The notes: generated by a model not told the origin, from the sequence alone. 5,907 nt of DNA from an uncultured Campylobacter sp. (GCF_938039205.1 NZ_CALHVM010000050.1:1-5907), one strand, 5' to 3'. Shown: positions 1 through 5,706, counted from the first letter of the stretch. Made by a program: numbers and translations.

Positions 1-596
1 CAAGCTCCGCAGGCGGCCATCCGAAAAACATCATCTTCCTAACAGCCGACGCATTTGGCGTTTTGCCTCCGGTCGCAAAACTAACCAAAGAGCAGGCGAT
101 GTATTATTTCCTAAGCGGCTATACGGCCAAAGTCGCAGGCACCGAGCGCGGTATCACCGAGCCCGTGGCGACATTTAGCGCGTGCTTTGGCGAGCCGTTT
201 ATGCCGCTACACCCGACCGTTTACGCTAAGCTGCTGGGCGAAAAGATCGATAAACATAACGTCAGCGTCTATCTGGTAAACACAGGCTGGAGCGGCGGCG
301 CGTACGGCGTGGGCAAGCGAATGAGTATCAAAGCTACGCGCGCGTGCATAAACGCGATCCTAGACAGCAGTATCAAAAAGTGTGAATTTGAAAATTTCGA
401 GAAATTTAACCTCGCGATCCCAAAAGAGCTCGCAGGCGTCGAGACGAAGCTGTTAAATCCGATCAATACGTGGGAAAACAAGGACGAATACGTCGCGACT
501 CGCGATAAACTAGCAAGCATGTTTGAGGCGAATTTTAAACGCTACGAGGACGTAAAAGAGGGCGTGGAATACGCAAAAGCCGGCCCTAAGGCTTAA
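1..596 (+). CDS. pckA: ATP-dependent phosphoenolpyruvate carboxykinase, C-terminal third (5' end outside window)
   Basis: PckA converts oxaloacetate plus ATP to phosphoenolpyruvate, CO2 and ADP in the cytosol, the entry step of gluconeogenesis. The reading frame is open from base 3 to the TAA at 594-596, giving about 197 visible residues with no start codon needed; the TTG at base 63 is an internal Leu codon, not a start. Family landmarks in order are IIFLTADAFGVLPPV, the FLSGYTAKVAGTERGITEP block, TFSACFGEPFMPLHP, and NTGWSGG followed by GVGKRMSIKATR. The Arg and Thr of that last segment match the nucleotide-binding residues of the E. coli enzyme, where the sequence is GKRISIKDT. The protein ends in AGPKA, like E. 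coli PckA which ends AAGPKL, so the C-terminus is complete. The next gene begins 16 bases downstream on the same strand, suggesting co-transcription. Family identity is very secure; only the 5' part is missing. Confidence 0.97.
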   Translation, partial: SSAGGHPKNIIFLTADAFGVLPPVAKLTKEQAMYYFLSGYTAKVAGTERGITEPVATFSACFGEPFMPLHPTVYAKLLGEKIDKHNVSVYLVNTGWSGGAYGVGKRMSIKATRACINAILDSSIKKCEFENFEKFNLAIPKELAGVETKLLNPINTWENKDEYVATRDKLASMFEANFKRYEDVKEGVEYAKAGPKA

Positions 597-600
597 ATTT

Positions 601-606
601 AAAGGG
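601..606 (+). promoter_or_regulatory. Ribosome binding site supporting a TTG start
   Basis: AAAGGG sits 6 bases before the TTG at 613. It lies in the 16-base gap after the pckA stop and is the reason for accepting TTG as the start. The encoded N-terminus from that TTG is a well-formed lipoprotein signal peptide, which agrees with this choice. Confidence 0.6.
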
Positions 607-612
607 CGCTGG

Positions 613-2001
613 TTGAAAATTTACTCTGTAAAACGCGGGCTTAAATTTAGCCTTTTAGCCTGCGCCCTTTTTCTTGCGGGTTGCGATATCTTTGGCGGGC
701 AGGGTAAAGACTCCGCGCTAAAGTCCGCCAAGCAGCCCGAGTTTTCTTTTGTTCCTGACTCCGACGCGGTCGCGTATCTAAACGAGTATCGCCGCGGCTC
801 CGGACTCTCCGGTCTAAAACCAAATCAAATTTTAAGCCAGGCTGCAAAAAATCACGCCGAGTATAGCGCCCAAAACGAATACATGGGGCACGACGAAGCG
901 GCGGGACGGGCCAAATTTAGCGGCGCGACTCCAGCCGATAGAGCCCTAGCCGTAGGCTACAAATCAACCCTAGTGCTTGAAAATATCGCCTATAAAAGCG
1001 ACTTTAAAGAGGCGGTGGATGGGCTGTTTTCCGCGATCTATCACCGGTTTGCGTTTTTAAATTTGAGCGTCGATGAGGTCGGCTACGCGCTCGCGTCCAA
1101 GGATAAATTTAACGCCTTCGTCTTTGAAATGGGTAACTCGCGGTTAAACGGCTTTTGCGCTAAAGGCGCTAGCGATACTGGCGCAGAGCGGTTTTATACC
1201 AACGTCTGCGCCGATAAAAATCTAAAAATAAAAGACGCTAAATTTGATAATTTCACCGGCTCCAGCAAGCCTTTCGTCAAATTTCCGGACGCTACTGCAG
1301 TGACACCGTATTTTAGCGGCGAGATTCCGGACCCATTCCCTGAGTGCAAGATCACGGCAAATCCCGTTAGTGTCGAGTTTAACGCAAACGCAGGCGAGGT
1401 TAAATTTAAGGATTTTGAGATATTTAAAGACGGGCGAAAACTTCAAAATTTGCACGTCATCACGAGTGCCAACGATATAAACTCCAAATTTTCGTCCAAG
1501 CAGTTCGCGGCTTTTTCGCGCGAGGTTTTTGACTTCGGCGCGCAGTACGAGGCGGTTTTTAGCTACGAGCAAGCAAACGCCCAAAGCACTGGCGCGCAGG
1601 TAAAGCAGATAAAGTGGAGCTTTAAAATCAAAACTCCGCAAAATCCGTATTTTGACGCGCGCGACGGCGACGTGCTAGGCGTGGATGCGGACAAGACCTA
1701 CGAGATATTTTTCCGCCCCAAAGACTGCAACGACCTCATGACGCGCTACTCCTACAAGGCTTCGGGCTTTATGACGCCTACGGTCGCGCAAAGCGGTACG
1801 AACACGCTAAGCATAAAACTAAAAGGCATGGCTGGCGATACGCTAAGCATCGTCGCGGGCGACATGAGCGTCAAGGTGCGGCTCAAAACCAGCTCGCCAG
1901 AAGCCGTGCGCGAGAGGAGGGCGTTTTACGTCAAGGCGGGGCTGATGATCGCCGGCGTGATCGTGATTTTTGCGCTAATCGGCAGAAAGATGAGACGGTA
2001 A
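613..2001 (+). CDS. CAP/SCP-domain lipoprotein with C-terminal membrane anchor
   Basis: The product has 462 residues. Residues 1-24 form a lipoprotein signal peptide: a basic n-region, the hydrophobic stretch FSLLACALF, and lipobox L21-A22-G23-C24, so Cys24 should be lipidated. Residues about 50-176 match a bacterial CAP (SCP/PR-1) domain: AVAYLNEYR, then NHAEYSAQN with His81, GHDEA with His93, LENIAY with Glu123, YHRFAFL with His144, and VGYAL. These residues are the type that line the CAP cavity. Residues about 180-430 are beta-rich and unassigned, with Cys182, Cys199, Cys245 and Cys372 as possible disulfide partners. Residues about 439-457 form a single membrane helix followed by GRKMRR, a positive tail predicted to lie in the cytoplasm. 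The protein would then be held at both ends in the inner membrane with its CAP domain in the periplasm. CAP proteins in bacteria have no single agreed function; roles in lipid or wall binding are only suggestions. It starts 16 bases after pckA, with no obvious metabolic link. Confidence 0.85.
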   Translation: MKIYSVKRGLKFSLLACALFLAGCDIFGGQGKDSALKSAKQPEFSFVPDSDAVAYLNEYRRGSGLSGLKPNQILSQAAKNHAEYSAQNEYMGHDEAAGRAKFSGATPADRALAVGYKSTLVLENIAYKSDFKEAVDGLFSAIYHRFAFLNLSVDEVGYALASKDKFNAFVFEMGNSRLNGFCAKGASDTGAERFYTNVCADKNLKIKDAKFDNFTGSSKPFVKFPDATAVTPYFSGEIPDPFPECKITANPVSVEFNANAGEVKFKDFEIFKDGRKLQNLHVITSANDINSKFSSKQFAAFSREVFDFGAQYEAVFSYEQANAQSTGAQVKQIKWSFKIKTPQNPYFDARDGDVLGVDADKTYEIFFRPKDCNDLMTRYSYKASGFMTPTVAQSGTNTLSIKLKGMAGDTLSIVAGDMSVKVRLKTSSPEAVRERRAFYVKAGLMIAGVIVIFALIGRKMRR

Positions 2002-2050
2002 ATCGGCTATAGTAAATCCGCCGCGCTTAACTATTTATAAATTGCCGATT
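2001..2050 (+). terminator. Probable terminator hairpin after the CAP lipoprotein gene
   Basis: AATCGGC (2001-2007) can pair with GCCGATT (2044-2050). Inside it, ATAGTAA (2009-2015) pairs with TTAACTAT (2027-2034) with one bulged base, leaving a GC-rich loop. A run of four T at 2049-2052 overlaps the end of the right arm. The first arm abuts the TAA stop of the upstream gene. The short T run makes the intrinsic-terminator reading moderate only. Confidence 0.45.
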
Positions 2051-2095
2051 TTCGCATTTGCGACAAAACGGCGTAAAGCCATTTTCATGAAGCGC

Positions 2096-2119
2096 ATAAA
2101 TGCTAAGATTTGCGTTTAT
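2096..2119. other. Weak AT-rich hairpin in the convergent gap
   Basis: ATAAATGC (2096-2103) pairs with GCGTTTAT (2112-2119), 8 pairs including one G-T wobble, with an 8-base loop. It lies between the converging CAP lipoprotein gene and the cyclophilin-like gene. It may add to termination for either direction, but it is weak. Apart from this and the hairpin at 2001-2050, I see no gene in 2002-2222: the open frame starting TTG 2042 has no ribosome binding site and overlaps the antisense gene end. Confidence 0.25.
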
Positions 2120-2222
2120 ATAAGCCGTTGCGTCTTATTTTGCCGGATATCTAGGGCGCAATGTTTGGCGCAAGTAGCGGGGCCTAAAATTTCAAATTTA
2201 CCGTTTTGCGGTTACGGCGGAT

Positions 2223-2639
2223 TTATTTTGCCGGCTCTATCTTGATCTCCCCGTCTTTTGCGACCAAGCCTACATCGCCATCTATCACGCCTAGGCGCAC
2301 GATGCCCTCGTAGTAAGGCTGGTAGCCGTAGTAGATGACAAAGTTATTCCACGGAGCAAAGTACGAGATCTCGCCCTTTTTGCCGTCGCTACCGATTGGA
2401 GATCCGCTTGTGTCAAGCCGTTTTGGCAGTTTAGCTACCTTTTTGCGTCCGCCGTAGTCCTCTAAATTTAGCGTTAGCGGCGGCTGTGCGGCAAAGCTTC
2501 TTGCTGTCGCCGTATCATCTAGGATCGCCGTAGCTTCGCCGCTAGAAGTCTTTAGGACTATCTTTAAATTTTGCATTTTCTCTCCTGCTGCTAAATTTAA
2601 CTCCGCAAAAAGCATAAAGACGGCTAAAATTTTTCTCAT
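2223..2639 (-). CDS. Exported cyclophilin-like fold protein
   Basis: The product has 138 residues. Residues 1 to about 19 look like a Sec signal peptide (MRKILAVFMLFAELNLAAG), so the mature protein is probably periplasmic. The remainder matches the small bacterial cyclophilin-like family (Cyclophil_like type): an opening strand NLKIVLK, then TATARSFAAQPPLTLNLEDYGG, LPKRLDT, and the typical GEISYFAPWNNFVIYYGYQPYYEGIVRLGVID run near residues 89-120. This family shares the cyclophilin beta-barrel but is not established as a peptidyl-prolyl isomerase; its role is unknown. The ATG at 2637-2639 has an AAGGAAGGT ribosome binding site at 2644-2652. A second Met at residue 22 would give a cytoplasmic form but would lack a good ribosome binding site. 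The gene lies 54 bases downstream of the broken hydrolase on the same strand, so it is probably the second gene of that transcript, and the intact state of this gene contrasts with its partner. Confidence 0.85.
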   Translation of the reverse strand: MRKILAVFMLFAELNLAAGEKMQNLKIVLKTSSGEATAILDDTATARSFAAQPPLTLNLEDYGGRKKVAKLPKRLDTSGSPIGSDGKKGEISYFAPWNNFVIYYGYQPYYEGIVRLGVIDGDVGLVAKDGEIKIEPAK

Positions 2640-2643
2640 TTTT

Positions 2644-2652
2644 ACCTTCCTT
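2644..2652 (-). promoter_or_regulatory. Ribosome binding site of the cyclophilin-like gene
   Basis: On the minus strand the sequence reads AAGGAAGGT just before the ATG at 2637-2639. It supports the long start that includes the signal peptide over the internal Met at residue 22. Confidence 0.6.
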
Positions 2653-2666
2653 ATCTCTCGAATTTA

Positions 2667-2685
2667 CCCCTGCAAAGCGCAGGGG
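2667..2685 (-). other. GC-rich intercistronic hairpin
   Basis: CCCCTGC (2667-2673) pairs perfectly with GCAGGGG (2679-2685) around a 5-base loop. It sits between the hydrolase stop (2694-2696) and the ribosome binding site of the cyclophilin-like gene. In the minus direction no T run follows, so it is not a textbook terminator; a partial terminator or an mRNA processing/stability element are both possible. Confidence 0.5.
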
Positions 2686-2693
2686 GTGCTTGT

Positions 2694-3775
2694 TTATTTC
2701 AAATTTGCTTTGAAAAATTCCTCAAATTTATCGTATGGGATCTTATTGTTTTTATTGTCATATAGATCCGTATGCACGGCGCCAGGGACGATAACTAGCT
2801 CTTTGTTTGCGCTGCCAAGCGACTTGTAAGCGTCCTCGCTAAAGTATCTAGAGTGCGCTTTCTCGCAGGCTACGATAAGAGTCGGAGTTCTCATCTCGCT
2901 TGCGTAGGCAAGGATAGGCATATTTATAAATGATATAGGATTTGTGACGATCCAGCCGTGCTCGCCAGAGTTTGAGTTGACGGCGCGTTTGTGATAGCCG
3001 CGATCCGTGCGGTAATACTTCGCATACTCAGCGATAAACTGCGGCGTGCTTGCATCTATCTTTTTTGGATCAACGGTTACCGCACCCGTATATGTCGGTT
3101 TGCCATTTTTAGCATCGACCCAGCGTTGCTCGGCTAGCTTCTTTTTAGTTTCATATCTCTCATCGGCGCCCACGCTATCGTTGTAGCCCTTTGCCATCAC
3201 TCGCGTCACATCATACATCGTGCTGGTCGCAACCGCCTTTATGCGAGGATCGGCAAGAGCTGCGTTTAGAGCAAAACCGCCCCAGCCACATATGCCTAAA
3301 ATGCCGATCTTATCTCGATCTATATTGCTCTGGGTGCCTAGAAAATCCACCGCAGCGCTAAAATCGTCAGTGTTTATCTCCGGACTTGCTAAATTTCTTG
3401 GCTCTCCGCCGCTCTCTCCGGTGTAGCTCGGATCAAAGGCAAGCGTGATAAAGCCGCGCTCGGCTAAAGTTTGGGCGTAAAGACCGCTCGATTGCTCTTT
3501 GACTGCGCCAAAAGGTCCGCTAACTGCGATCGCAGCAGCTTTACCATGCAAATTTTTAGGCGTATAAAGATCGCCGACGATCTCCAGGCCTTAGCGATTT
3601 TTAAATTTAACTTTCTTGTGATCTACTTTATCGCTTTTAGCGAAAACTTTGTCCCACTCGCTTACCATCGATACCGCTTCTAGCGGTGATTTTGCCACGT
3701 TTGTGTTAGCCATTGCATTGCCTCCTAAAATAAAATTGACGCTACAAGCGTCGCCGCAAATTTTTTAAGATTCAT
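2694..3775 (-). pseudogene. Exported alpha/beta hydrolase, disrupted by a frameshift and an in-frame stop
   Basis: Intact, this would encode about 360 residues. Translation should start at ATG 3773-3775 (ribosome site AAAGGA at 3782-3787) and gives MNLKKFAATLVASILF before TAG at 3725-3727. One extra base in the T-rich tract 3727-3736 would join this to LGGNAMANTNVAKS in the next frame, forming a normal signal peptide ending in Ala-x-Ala. That second frame then runs MVSEWDKVF to VKFKNR and meets TAA at 3591-3593. After the stop the same frame continues GLEIVGDLYTPKN and stays open to TAA 2694-2696. The body is a clear alpha/beta hydrolase of the family with SGPFGAVKEQSSGLYAQT, FDPSYTGESGGEPRN, GILGICGWGGFALNA (Cys codon at 3288-3290), STMYDVTRVM, EKAHSRYF and VPGAVHTDLYD (His codon at 2772-2774). 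The elbow has Cys and Trp rather than a plain Gly-x-Ser-x-Gly, so the nucleophile is uncertain. Substrate is unknown. It is divergent from the AraC-type gene and upstream of the cyclophilin-like gene. The open stretch from TTG 3551 has no ribosome site and is unlikely to be translated on its own. Sequencing error remains possible. Confidence 0.85.
3721..3726 (-). promoter_or_regulatory. Strong Shine-Dalgarno-like AGGAGG before ATG 3711-3713
   Basis: On the minus strand AGGAGG lies 7 bases before ATG 3711-3713. In the reconstructed gene these bases encode Leu-Gly-Gly inside the signal peptide, so the match may be fortuitous. In the present sequence it could restart translation after the TAG at 3725-3727, making a 40-residue peptide that ends at the TAA 3591-3593. 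Confidence 0.4.
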
Positions 3776-3781
3776 CTCTTA

Positions 3782-3787
3782 TCCTTT
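3782..3787 (-). promoter_or_regulatory. Ribosome binding site of the disrupted hydrolase gene
   Basis: AAAGGA on the minus strand, 6 bases before ATG 3773-3775. It decides for this upstream start, which carries the signal peptide, as the original start of the gene. Confidence 0.55.
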
Positions 3788-3850
3788 AAATTTTTGATAT
3801 TTTGGCTAGCTTTGGATTCTCCTTGTCCCGCATATCGTTTTGTTGGGTGT

Positions 3851-3856
3851 ATTATA
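3851..3856 (-). promoter_or_regulatory. -10 box of the hydrolase/cyclophilin-like transcript
   Basis: A perfect TATAAT on the minus strand, with a predicted transcription start near 3845 and a leader of about 70 bases before ATG 3775. No good -35 hexamer is seen, as is usual for Campylobacter sigma-70 promoters. Confidence 0.55.
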
Positions 3857-3864
3857 TCTGTATT

Positions 3865-3875
3865 GTAAATTTTAC
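3865..3875. promoter_or_regulatory. Possible operator palindrome in the hydrolase promoter
   Basis: GTAAATTTTAC is a perfect inverted repeat of 5+5 bases around one central base. It lies 8 bases upstream of the minus-strand TATAAT, so a bound protein could act on RNA polymerase there. The AT-rich composition makes chance occurrence quite possible. Confidence 0.25.
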
Positions 3876-3884
3876 GCTAGAACG

Positions 3885-3919
3885 ATCCTCTAAATTTCAT
3901 GCCTAATCCTGCAAATTTT
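3885..3919 (+). promoter_or_regulatory. Direct repeat pair with 21-base spacing, candidate AraC-type binding site
   Basis: ATCCTCTAAATTT (3885-3897) and ATCCTGCAAATTTT (3906-3919) start exactly 21 bases apart, two helical turns. AraC-family regulators commonly bind direct repeats with this spacing. A weaker third copy, ATCTTGCAAAATTT, is at 3935-3948, overlapping the -10 box of the regulator gene. The AAATTT half is common throughout the window; the ATCCT half is the more informative part. Confidence 0.35.
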
Positions 3920-3930
3920 CTAAAAAATTG

Positions 3931-3936
3931 TATAAT
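3931..3936 (+). promoter_or_regulatory. -10 box of the AraC-family gene
   Basis: A perfect TATAAT preceded by TTG, 29 bases before the ATG. A transcript would start near 3943, leaving a leader of about 23 bases that contains AAAGG (3954-3958) seven bases before ATG 3966. Confidence 0.6.
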
Positions 3937-3965
3937 CTTGCAAAATTTGGCTTAAAGGCGCGAAA

Positions 3966-4871
3966 ATGGCTGATGTAAATTTACTAAAAGAGCAGACAAA
4001 AGAGTTTTTATTAGATAGATGCGGCGTAAACGGCCTTGTTCAAAGCGACATCGACTCGCTTGATTTTTACATCAGCGAAAAGACGCATGATTTTATCAAT
4101 GTCATCTACAATCCATCCTTGTGCATTATCTTGCAGGGGGCAAAGTCGGTGGGCTTTGGCGATGAGATGAGCGGATACAACGAGCAAAGGTATCTGCTCA
4201 CATCGACCTATATGCCTCTAAGAGTGAGCCTAACCGACGCCTCAAAAGAGAGGCCATATATCTCGCTTACCCTTAAATTTAGCATGGATGAAATTTATGA
4301 AGTGCTGAAAAACGTCGAGATAAAAGAAGATAACATGCAAAAGAGCCAAAAGGGGGTATTTTTCGGCGATCTTACGGAGGAGATACTAGAGCCTGTTTTG
4401 CGCTTTATCCTGTTGCTTGAAAAGCCAAAAGAAAAGATCAAATTTCTCTCAGATCTTGCTAAAAAAGAGATCCTTTATACCCTTGTAACAAGCGACAAAA
4501 GCGGCTATTTTTTAAATAAATTTGCGATGCAAGGAAGTGTTTCTAATAAAATTTTACATGCCATCGCAAAGATAAAAAACGAGTTTACGCAAAAGCTAAA
4601 TATGAAAGAGGTCGCGCGCGCTTGCGATATGAGCGAGTCTTCGCTATATCATAACTTCAAAATCGTAACCTCGCTAAGTCCCATCGCATTTCAAAAAAAG
4701 ATCCGCCTAGAAGAGGCAAAAAATCTGCTCGCGACCAAAAATATCGGCGTAGCGCAGGCCGCCTTTGACGTAGGATACGAGAGCGCGTCGCAGTTTAGCC
4801 GCGAATACGCAAGGATGTTTGGCGTGCCGCCTAAAATTCACAGCGAAATTCTACGCTCCGGCGTGGCGTAA
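3966..4871 (+). CDS. AraC-family transcriptional regulator (AraC_N type)
   Basis: A DNA-binding regulator of 301 residues. Residues about 20-170 match the AraC_N effector-domain family, with SLCIILQGAKSVGFGDE and YLLTSTYMPLRVSLTDASKERPYISL as landmarks; E. coli YqhC belongs to the same family. Residues about 195-292 form the AraC-type C-terminal domain: the first helix-turn-helix is near 213-231 (MKEVARACDMSESSLYHNF), then SPIAFQKKIRLEEAKNLL, the second near 261-281 with VGYESASQFSREY, ending in FGVPP. The ATG at 3966 has AAAGG seven bases upstream. It is transcribed away from the hydrolase/cyclophilin-like pair across a 190-base region, so control of that pair and of itself is the natural inference. 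Three hand-counted 60-base lines of this gene have 22, 25 and 20 G+C (4261-4320, 4321-4380, 4441-4500), lower than flanking genes. The effector is unknown. Confidence 0.93.
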   Translation: MADVNLLKEQTKEFLLDRCGVNGLVQSDIDSLDFYISEKTHDFINVIYNPSLCIILQGAKSVGFGDEMSGYNEQRYLLTSTYMPLRVSLTDASKERPYISLTLKFSMDEIYEVLKNVEIKEDNMQKSQKGVFFGDLTEEILEPVLRFILLLEKPKEKIKFLSDLAKKEILYTLVTSDKSGYFLNKFAMQGSVSNKILHAIAKIKNEFTQKLNMKEVARACDMSESSLYHNFKIVTSLSPIAFQKKIRLEEAKNLLATKNIGVAQAAFDVGYESASQFSREYARMFGVPPKIHSEILRSGVA

Positions 4872-4990
4872 GTTTAAATTTGATCTAAATTTGACGAAAA
4901 AGGCAGAGGAAAGGGCTATTTAAATTTGGCGGTAAAATTTAGCTCGCACCGCTAGCTGCATTTTTCGGCTCGCCTCAAGCTCCGCCGTTT

Positions 4991-5026
4991 TTAAATTTTA
5001 CGCAGGCTTTAGCGCATAAAATTTAA
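4991..5026. terminator. Inverted repeat, possible bidirectional terminator
   Basis: TTAAATTTTA (4991-5000) and TAAAATTTAA (5017-5026) are perfect 10-base inverted repeats around a 16-base centre. The stem is all A-T, so it is weak alone. It lies between the converging AraC-type and peptidase E genes. The rest of 4872-5076 holds several AAATTT copies and a small GCGGT/ACCGC stem (4929-4933 with 4948-4952), and no gene that I can support. Confidence 0.35.
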
Positions 5027-5037
5027 GCGCCGTTTTC

Positions 5038-5079
5038 TAAATTTAGGCGTGCTCTTAGAATGGCACGCGTCTAAATTTA
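5038..5079 (-). terminator. Large hairpin at the end of the peptidase E gene
   Basis: TAAATTTAG (5038-5046) pairs with CTAAATTTA (5071-5079), and GCGTGC (5047-5052) pairs with GCACGC (5063-5068), with a 2-base bulge (5069-5070) and a 10-base loop: 15 pairs in all. The outer arm covers the TAA stop of the leftward gene at 5077-5079. No long T run follows on either strand, but a GC core flanked by AT stems between converging genes fits a shared terminator. Confidence 0.5.
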
Positions 5080-5694
5080 ACGTCCTAAAATTTCAAATTT
5101 ATCCCCGCGTACTGCGATCGCCTCGGCGTTATTTATAGGCGCCAAATTTAGCTTACTGCCGTAAGCTTTTAAAATTTCAGCCGCGCTTTGCACGAACGGC
5201 TCCTCGCCGTAGTGCGGCACCGGGTAAAATTTAACCAGATCAAACCCCGTTTGCACCGCGGCCCCGTAGTCGCCCACCTCGTCCATCACGCTTGCGTACT
5301 CCACGCTGGGAGCTGCGATCATAGCGCCCGCCGACTCGCCCACATACACGAGCTCGCCGCTTTGGACACGACTAGCGATGAGGGTTGCTAGACCTTTCTT
5401 TTTAAGCTCGCGTAAAAGATAAAAGGTGTTGCCGCCGCTTACGTAAAGCACCCGCGCTGCGCCGATCTTTGCCTTCGCTTCGGCCTCGTTCGCCTTAGAA
5501 ATATCCAAAATTTGAACCTCAAAGCCCATTTTGACAAACGCCTCTTTCGCCTCGTCCACGTAGTCTCGGTATTCCTCGACGTTTGCCGCAGTCGGGATAA
5601 AAAGCACCTCTTTAGCGCGGATATTTTGTCTCGCATAGTCCTCAAAAAGCGTCGCCGCACCCGCAAAATAGGAGCATAAAAACATCTCTATCAT
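5077..5694 (-). CDS. Peptidase E-like protein (family S51)
   Basis: The product has 205 residues when started at ATG 5692-5694. Family S51 enzymes include PepE, a cytosolic dipeptidase that cleaves after N-terminal aspartate. The order of motifs fits: an N-terminal strand and LFIPTAAN near residues 31-38, VLYVSGGNTFYLL at 82-94, the nucleophile elbow VGESAGAM at 118-125 with Ser121, and PVPHYGEE at 158-165 with His161. Asp138 or Asp142 could be the acidic member of the triad; I cannot decide. No signal peptide is seen. A longer reading from TTG 5709 adds five residues, but AAAGGA at 5701-5706 lies between that TTG and the ATG at the right spacing, so the ATG is preferred. The gene faces away from argH. 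Some S51-related proteins have other roles (cyanophycinase, or the glutamine amidotransferase-like fold), so the aspartyl-dipeptidase activity is inferred from family only. Confidence 0.85.
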   Translation of the reverse strand: MIEMFLCSYFAGAATLFEDYARQNIRAKEVLFIPTAANVEEYRDYVDEAKEAFVKMGFEVQILDISKANEAEAKAKIGAARVLYVSGGNTFYLLRELKKKGLATLIASRVQSGELVYVGESAGAMIAAPSVEYASVMDEVGDYGAAVQTGFDLVKFYPVPHYGEEPFVQSAAEILKAYGSKLNLAPINNAEAIAVRGDKFEILGR

Positions 5695-5700
5695 CGTTTT

Positions 5701-5706
5701 TCCTTT
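5701..5706 (-). promoter_or_regulatory. Ribosome binding site deciding the peptidase E start
   Basis: AAAGGA on the minus strand, 6 bases before ATG 5692-5694 and downstream of the alternative TTG at 5707-5709. It excludes the TTG as the likely start. Confidence 0.6.

Noticed and set aside
1222..1641. 139-codon minus-strand open frame inside the CAP lipoprotein gene
   Set aside because: Antisense shadow of a gene with clear domains; no ribosome site or family resemblance.
2042..2245. Open frame of 67 codons on the + strand
   Set aside because: TTG start without ribosome site, begins inside a terminator-like hairpin, overlaps the antisense end of a well-supported gene, and has no recognisable protein features.
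2694..3551. Hydrolase body as a complete independent gene starting at TTG 3551
   Set aside because: No ribosome site before this TTG, and family sequence continues upstream of it in the same frame to the TAA and beyond it, so it is the remnant of a longer gene.
3471..3683. 70-codon + strand open frame over the hydrolase lesion region
   Set aside because: Antisense to the reconstructed hydrolase N-terminus, with no ribosome site; the minus strand explains the sequence.
3727..3736. Phase-variable contingency tract
   Set aside because: Runs of only four T are too short for typical slippage switching in Campylobacter, which normally uses long G/C tracts.
4876..4894. Two AAATTTGA copies 11 bases apart after the regulator gene
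   Set aside because: AAATTT is so common here that this short repeat is not distinctive.
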